A stretch of DNA of 64,000 nt from Alphaproteobacteria bacterium. Lineage in GTDB: Bacteria > Pseudomonadota > Alphaproteobacteria > Caulobacterales > Caulobacteraceae. The notes below the pieces were generated by a model. That model was not told the DNA's origin, made no database searches, and worked only from the letters and a program-made list of their open reading frames with translations. The position numbers and the translations under genes were made by a program. Shown in pieces: positions 60,190 to 64,000 of the stretch (position 1 is its first letter; the number at the start of each line of letters is the position of its first letter). Location: the NCBI GenBank assembly GCA_018821435.1, contig JAHJME010000036.1, positions 55,069 through 119,068 of the forward strand, given 5' to 3'.

Positions 60190-61023
60190 ATGAACGATCT
60201 GAGTTTCGGGGTCTCGCGCGGCGGCTCGAAGGGGGTGCTGCTGCTGCACGGCCTGACGGGGGCGCCGGCCGAGATGCGGTTGCTGGGCCGGCGGCTGAGT
60301 CGGGCGGGATTCGCGCTCAGCGCGCCGCTGCTGGCCGGTCACGGCGCGGATCAGAAGACCTTGCTGCGCAGCACCTGGCGCGACTGGCTGGACTCCGCGC
60401 GCGATGCCTACCGCAAGCTCGCCGCCCAGGTGGACGAGGTCTATGTGGCCGGCATCTGCGTGGGCGGCGCCCTGGGCCTGGCGCTCTGCGCGGAGGCGCC
60501 CGAGATCAGCGGCGCGGCGGTCTATTCCATGACCTTCGAATATGACGGCTGGAACATGCCGCGCTGGGCCACCGCCGCGCCTTTGATCCAGCTGGTCGCC
60601 AACCTGCCGCTGGTGCGCCGGATCACCTTCGCCGAGCCCTATCCCTATGGCCTGAAGGATCTTCGCCTGCGGGAGATGGCGTCGCGCGCCGACGAGAGCC
60701 TGATCGAGGGCGCCACCGACCGCATGCCCCTGGGCTCGCTCTACCAGATGTACCGGCTGGGCCGGCACGTGGACCGGATCGCGCCGGAGATCTCGACGCC
60801 GGTGCTGATCGTCCACGCCGACGAGGACGACATGAGCCATCCGCGCAACGCCGCGCGGCTGCAGGCCGGGCTGGGCGGGCCGTCCGAGGTGCTGCGCCTC
60901 GACGACAGCTACCACATGGTCCACGTCGACCGGCAGCACGCCCTGGTGGCCCAGCGGACCGCGACCTTCTTCGGCGCGCCGGTCGGGGTGCGGGCGCAGG
61001 CCGGAGCGCCGGCCGATGCCTGA
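60190..61023 (+). CDS. Alpha/beta hydrolase with cysteine at the nucleophile position
   Basis: A 277-residue alpha/beta hydrolase of the carboxylesterase/monoglyceride-lipase-like group. The oxyanion region is LLHGLTGAPAEM, the elbow is AGICVGGALG (C90 in place of the usual Ser), the acid is in VLIVHADEDDMSHP, and the histidine is in DDSYHMVHVD. Cysteine nucleophiles are known in dienelactone hydrolase. It begins 6 bp after the small EamA gene and overlaps the FemAB-like gene by 8 bp. It may act as thioesterase/acyltransferase or lactone hydrolase in the pathway. Confidence 0.82.
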   Translation: MNDLSFGVSRGGSKGVLLLHGLTGAPAEMRLLGRRLSRAGFALSAPLLAGHGADQKTLLRSTWRDWLDSARDAYRKLAAQVDEVYVAGICVGGALGLALCAEAPEISGAAVYSMTFEYDGWNMPRWATAAPLIQLVANLPLVRRITFAEPYPYGLKDLRLREMASRADESLIEGATDRMPLGSLYQMYRLGRHVDRIAPEISTPVLIVHADEDDMSHPRNAARLQAGLGGPSEVLRLDDSYHMVHVDRQHALVAQRTATFFGAPVGVRAQAGAPADA

Positions 61024-62122
61024 GATCCGCGTGGTCGAGAGCCTGGCGGGCGTGGACCGTGCGCAGTGGACCGCGGTGTTTCCCGGTGAGATCGAGGATT
61101 ACGACTATCTGACCGCCATCGAACGCTCCGGTCTGGTCGGTTTCCGCTGGCGCTATGTCCTGGCGTTCGAGGCGGGTGAGCTGGTCGCCGCCGCGCCGGC
61201 GTTCCTCACCGACTATCCGCTGGCGACCACACTGACCGGCGCCGGCCGCCGGGCCGCAGACCTCGTGGAGCGGGCGTTCCCCGGCCTGCTGACCCTGCGC
61301 CTGGCCTGCATCGGCTCGCCCTGCACCGAGACGGCGCTGATCGGCATCTCGCCATCGGTCGAGCCGGCCCTGCGCGGCGCGCTGGTCAACGCCCTGGTGG
61401 CCGGTTTCGAGGCCGCCGCGCGTGGCGAGGGCTGCAGCCTGATCGGCCTCAAGGACATGATCGAGGACGACCGTCCGGCGTGGGGCGCCCGCGCCCTCGG
61501 CTATCGGTCCATCGCCAGCCTGCCCATCGCCCATCTGGACATCGATTTCCCGGACCTCGACCGCTACTGCGAGCGCCTGAGCCCCAGCGCGCGCAAGGAC
61601 ATGCGCCGCAAGCTGCGCGCCCTGGATCGCGTGCGCATCGAGGTCCGGACCGATGTCGACGACGTCATGGACCGGATCATGGCGCTGTACGCCGAGACCC
61701 GCGGGCGGGCTGACATGAGCCTGGAGGCGCTGACGCCCGACTACTTCCGCGGCGTGCTGCGCGAGATGCCGGGGCGGGCCCTGTTCGTGCTCTATTTCGA
61801 CGGCGACGACCTGCTGGCGGCGAACCTGCTGCTGCAGGACGGCGCGACCCTGCTGGACAAGTACTTCTGCATGGACGCCGCCCGCGGGCGGGCGTTCAAC
61901 CTCTACTTCCTGAGCTGGTTCACCAATGTGCGCCTGTGCCTGGAGGGCGGATGGACCCGCTACCAGGCGGGGCAGGCGGCCTATGACGTGAAGCTCAGGC
62001 TTGGCAGTCGCCTGACGCGCACCGCCAACTACTTCCGCCATCGCAACCCGGTCCTGAACGCCCTGCTGCGGCTGGCCGCGCCGCTGTTCGCCGCCGATCC
62101 GGTTCCGGAGACCGCGGCATGA
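61016..62122 (+). CDS. FemAB/GNAT-like acyl- or aminoacyltransferase
   Basis: A 368-residue protein with a C-terminal GNAT-like fold of the Acetyltransf_6/peptidogalycan type. Marks are RYCERLSPSARKDMRRKLRALD, then LFVLYFDGDDLLAANLLLQD, then YFCMDAARGRAFNLYFLSWF, where the conserved basic helix and the late substrate-binding block are visible. Such enzymes transfer acyl or aminoacyl groups to amino groups of lipids, peptides or cell-wall precursors. It overlaps the genes on both sides. It is a candidate for joining an acyl or amino acid unit to the amine made by the aminotransferase. Confidence 0.7.
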   Translation: MPEIRVVESLAGVDRAQWTAVFPGEIEDYDYLTAIERSGLVGFRWRYVLAFEAGELVAAAPAFLTDYPLATTLTGAGRRAADLVERAFPGLLTLRLACIGSPCTETALIGISPSVEPALRGALVNALVAGFEAAARGEGCSLIGLKDMIEDDRPAWGARALGYRSIASLPIAHLDIDFPDLDRYCERLSPSARKDMRRKLRALDRVRIEVRTDVDDVMDRIMALYAETRGRADMSLEALTPDYFRGVLREMPGRALFVLYFDGDDLLAANLLLQDGATLLDKYFCMDAARGRAFNLYFLSWFTNVRLCLEGGWTRYQAGQAAYDVKLRLGSRLTRTANYFRHRNPVLNALLRLAAPLFAADPVPETAA

Positions 62123-62541
62123 CCATCTGGAGCCAGGCCGGCGGCCCCAGCGCCCTGCGACGGCGGATATCGCTCTGGGCGCTGTGCGGCGCGCTGCCCC
62201 TGCTCAGCCTCGGCTACCAGATCACCGCCAAGGAGACGGCCCAGGCGTTGGCGCACATCCCGTTCGGCTGGGACTGGTTCGCCCATCTGGTGCGCTCGCC
62301 CTGGGCCCAGGGTATGCTGGCGCTGGAGATCGCCAGCTTCGCCGCGTGGATGACCGCGCTCTCGGAAATGAAGCTGAGCGCGGCCTTCCCCATGTCGGCG
62401 GTGGGCTATGTGCTGATCATCCTCGCCGGCTGGACCCTGTTCCATGAGCCCGCCAATGCGGCCCAAGTGGTCGGCGGGGTGATCATTCTCGCCGGGATCT
62501 GGATGATCGGCCGCGCCGAGCCGGAGGCCGAGACGCCATGA
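62119..62541 (+). CDS. Half-size EamA/SMR-type membrane protein (second subunit)
   Basis: A 140-residue protein with four predicted membrane segments. AAWMTALSEMKLSAAFPMSAVGYVLIILAGWTLFHEPANAAQ is the EamA-type repeat with its conserved glycine/proline pattern. It overlaps the FemAB-like gene before it and the permease after it by 4 bp each. Together with the 123-residue protein at 59812 it resembles the ArnE/ArnF arrangement of a two-subunit flippase for a lipid-linked amino compound. Confidence 0.75.
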   Translation: MTIWSQAGGPSALRRRISLWALCGALPLLSLGYQITAKETAQALAHIPFGWDWFAHLVRSPWAQGMLALEIASFAAWMTALSEMKLSAAFPMSAVGYVLIILAGWTLFHEPANAAQVVGGVIILAGIWMIGRAEPEAETP

Positions 62542-63668
62542 GGTCGATGGCGCTCAAGTCCCTGATCCACGAGTGGCGGCGGTTCGCGCCCGCCATGGTG
62601 GCGGTGGCGTTCTCGGGTCTGCTGGTCCTGCTGCAGGCGGGCGTCATCCTGGGCATCTTCTCCCTTTCGAGCCAATACGTGACCCGCTCCGGCGCCGACC
62701 TCTGGATCGGTTATCCCGGGGTTCAGAGCCTGGACCTGGGGCGCCCGCTGACCGGTCCCGCCGAGGTCTACGCCTGGATGAACCCGCACGTCCGGCGCCT
62801 TGAGCCGTTCCTCTGGGGATCCGGCGAGTGGCGGACGCGCAGCCAGGGCATGGTCAATGTCTATATCGTGGGCGTCGATCCGCGGCCCGACGGCCTGGCG
62901 CTGTCCGAGGCCCTGACGCCGGCGCAGCGCGCGGCGCTCGCCGAGCCGGACTCCGCCCTGGTGGACGACGCCGACCTGCACAAGTTGCAGACGGCGGTGG
63001 GCGAGACCGCCGAGATCAACGGCCGCTATCTTCGGGTGGTGGGCGTGACCCACGGGTTGCGGGCGCTGGGCGGCGTCAATGTGATCGCCTCGCTTGCGAC
63101 GACCCGGCGCCTGGATCCGGCCGCCGGACCGCAGGGGCGTGTGGCCTACTTCCTGGCCCGGCTGGACGATCCCAGGGCCGCCGACCGGGTCGCCGCAGCT
63201 CTCAATGCCGATGGCGCGTCGCGCGGGTTCGAGGCCCTGACGGCGCCGGCCTTCGCCCGGCGGACGACGCTCTACTGGTTGGCGGAATCCGGCGCGGGCG
63301 TCGCCTTCGTGTTCGGCAGCGTGGTGGCCATCCTGGTGGCCGGCGTGATCACCAGTCAGACCCTGTCGGCTGCGGTCGCGGGCTCGATGCGAGAATACGC
63401 CGCGCTGCGGGCGCTGGGCTTCTCCATGCGAGCCCTGCGGCGGATCGTGGTCGCCCAGAGCGCCTGGGTTGGCGGGGCGGGCCTGGCGGTCGGCGGACTG
63501 TTGACCGCGTTGCTGGTCCTGGCGGCCGCGGCCGGCGCGATCCCCATCGTTCTCACCCCGGTCATGGTCGCCATCGCGGCGGCCTTGGTCATGCTCACCG
63601 CCTTGGGCTCGGGCGCGCTCGCGCTGCGCCGGGTCGCCCAGGCCGATCCCGCGGTCCTGCTCCTATGA
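62538..63668 (+). CDS. ABC transporter permease, FtsX/DevC type
   Basis: A 376-residue MacB/FtsX-family permease. A membrane segment near residues 12-40 is followed by a large periplasmic domain and three C-terminal segments (GVAFVFGSVVAILVAGVITSQTL, VGGAGLAVGGLLTALLVLAA, VMVAIAAALVMLTAL), with REYAALRALGFSMRALRRIV between, as in DevC. DevC works with DevA (ATPase) and DevB (adaptor) to export glycolipids in cyanobacteria. It overlaps the adaptor gene at 63665; an ATPase gene is expected beyond the window. Confidence 0.85.
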   Translation: MRSMALKSLIHEWRRFAPAMVAVAFSGLLVLLQAGVILGIFSLSSQYVTRSGADLWIGYPGVQSLDLGRPLTGPAEVYAWMNPHVRRLEPFLWGSGEWRTRSQGMVNVYIVGVDPRPDGLALSEALTPAQRAALAEPDSALVDDADLHKLQTAVGETAEINGRYLRVVGVTHGLRALGGVNVIASLATTRRLDPAAGPQGRVAYFLARLDDPRAADRVAAALNADGASRGFEALTAPAFARRTTLYWLAESGAGVAFVFGSVVAILVAGVITSQTLSAAVAGSMREYAALRALGFSMRALRRIVVAQSAWVGGAGLAVGGLLTALLVLAAAAGAIPIVLTPVMVAIAAALVMLTALGSGALALRRVAQADPAVLLL

Positions 63669-64000
63669 AACGCTTCCTGCTTTCCACCTTGCTGGCCCTG
63701 TGCGCATGCACCCCCAGGCCCGCGCCACCGTCTGCCCAGAGCGTCCCGCCCACGGTGGCGGTCGCCAAGGGGGTCGTCGAGGCGCAGGGCGGTCTCCTGC
63801 GCGTGCTGGCCCCCCGCGACGGATTGATCGTCTCGGCGCCGGCCGAGGAAGGGGCGGCGGTGAGCGCGGGCCAGGTCCTGGCCCAGGTCGACGACCGCCA
63901 GGCGCGGCTGATGCTGGACGCCGCCACCGCCGACCTGGGCGAGCGGCGGGCCCAGGCCGATGTGGCGGGCGCCCGCGCGACCGGGGCCGAGCGCGAGGCG
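63665..64000 (+). CDS. HlyD/DevB-type membrane-fusion lipoprotein (3' partial)
   Basis: The first 112 codons of a periplasmic adaptor. The N-terminus MKRFLLSTLLALCACTPRP has a lipoprotein signal with a cysteine at the cleavage site. VLAPRDGLIVSAPAEEGAAVSAGQVLAQVDDRQARL is the biotinyl-lipoyl half-motif of HlyD adaptors, followed by the start of a coiled coil (LGERRAQADVAGARATG). ATG 63665 overlaps the permease stop. It links the FtsX/DevC-type permease to an outer-membrane channel. The gene runs off the window. Confidence 0.85.
   Translation, partial: MKRFLLSTLLALCACTPRPAPPSAQSVPPTVAVAKGVVEAQGGLLRVLAPRDGLIVSAPAEEGAAVSAGQVLAQVDDRQARLMLDAATADLGERRAQADVAGARATGAEREA

Noticed and set aside
1..64000. 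CRISPR arrays, insertion sequences, tRNA or rRNA genes
   Set aside because: No regularly spaced repeats, transposase-like proteins, terminal inverted repeats or tRNA/rRNA signatures were seen on reading; a tRNA or ISfinder search would settle it.

Overview
This window is GC-rich (roughly two-thirds G+C by eye) and densely coding. It comes from a Gram-negative bacterium that is very probably an alphaproteobacterium of the Caulobacterales/Sphingomonadales type. The reasons are six TonB-dependent outer-membrane receptors (TBDRs) in 64 kb, two ECF-sigma/FecR pairs, LacI-, TetR- and AraC-type control of receptor-linked catabolic islands, a fused indolepyruvate ferredoxin oxidoreductase, a PQQ/cytochrome quinohemoprotein, and frequent GTG starts with ATGA-type gene overlaps. 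No tRNA, rRNA, CRISPR array, transposase or phage gene was seen. All assignments come from reading motifs; no database search was run.

1-16049: an aromatic/terpenoid-type catabolic island. It holds a Rieske oxygenase (cut by the window edge), two paralogous luciferase-like flavin/F420 oxidoreductases, three NTF2/SnoaL-like proteins (one a tandem duplication), a zinc-free MDR reductase, a TBDR, an MFS transporter, a fused indolepyruvate ferredoxin oxidoreductase, an AraC-type regulator and a nitronate monooxygenase. A 12-bp direct repeat with 21-bp period before the TBDR, and a related site before the AraC gene, suggest AraC control.

16326-26433: an island that reads as organosulfonate catabolism, possibly sulfoquinovose by the oxidative sulfo-SMO route. 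It has a LacI regulator, a YeiH/TauZ-type sulfite or sulfate exporter, an SmoB-like aldo/keto reductase overlapping an SsuD/SmoC-like monooxygenase, an alpha/beta hydrolase, an MFS importer, a Gfo/Idh/MocA protein and a TBDR. The core TATGACA(G/A)CGC recurs in all three divergent or upstream regions, which points to one LacI regulon.

26442-34356: an SDR, a cytochrome c-PQQ quinohemoprotein resembling polyvinyl-alcohol dehydrogenase, and a secreted serine hydrolase form one minus-strand operon. It is divergent from a tandem-domain TetR regulator, and another TBDR follows.

34450-40935: ECF sigma, FecR, an STN-domain TBDR and a periplasmic gamma-glutamyltransferase form a signal-transducing uptake system. 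41080-47572: a cobalamin riboswitch precedes BtuB, BtuF, BtuC, BtuD and cobyric acid synthase. 48058-52079: a second STN-TBDR/sigma/FecR set in reversed order.

52152-56709: surface-glycan genes (CDP-glycerol-type transferase, flippase, GT4 glycosyltransferase, and a convergent GINT1-N-like propeller protein). 56800-64000: a tightly overlapping run of nine genes leaving the window. It contains a HAD phosphatase, class III aminotransferase, arginase-fold protein, two half-size EamA/SMR transporters, an alpha/beta hydrolase with a Cys nucleophile, a FemAB/GNAT-like protein, and DevC/DevB-type export parts. I know of no described pathway with this set, and it is the best candidate here for an undescribed lipid-linked product and its exporter.
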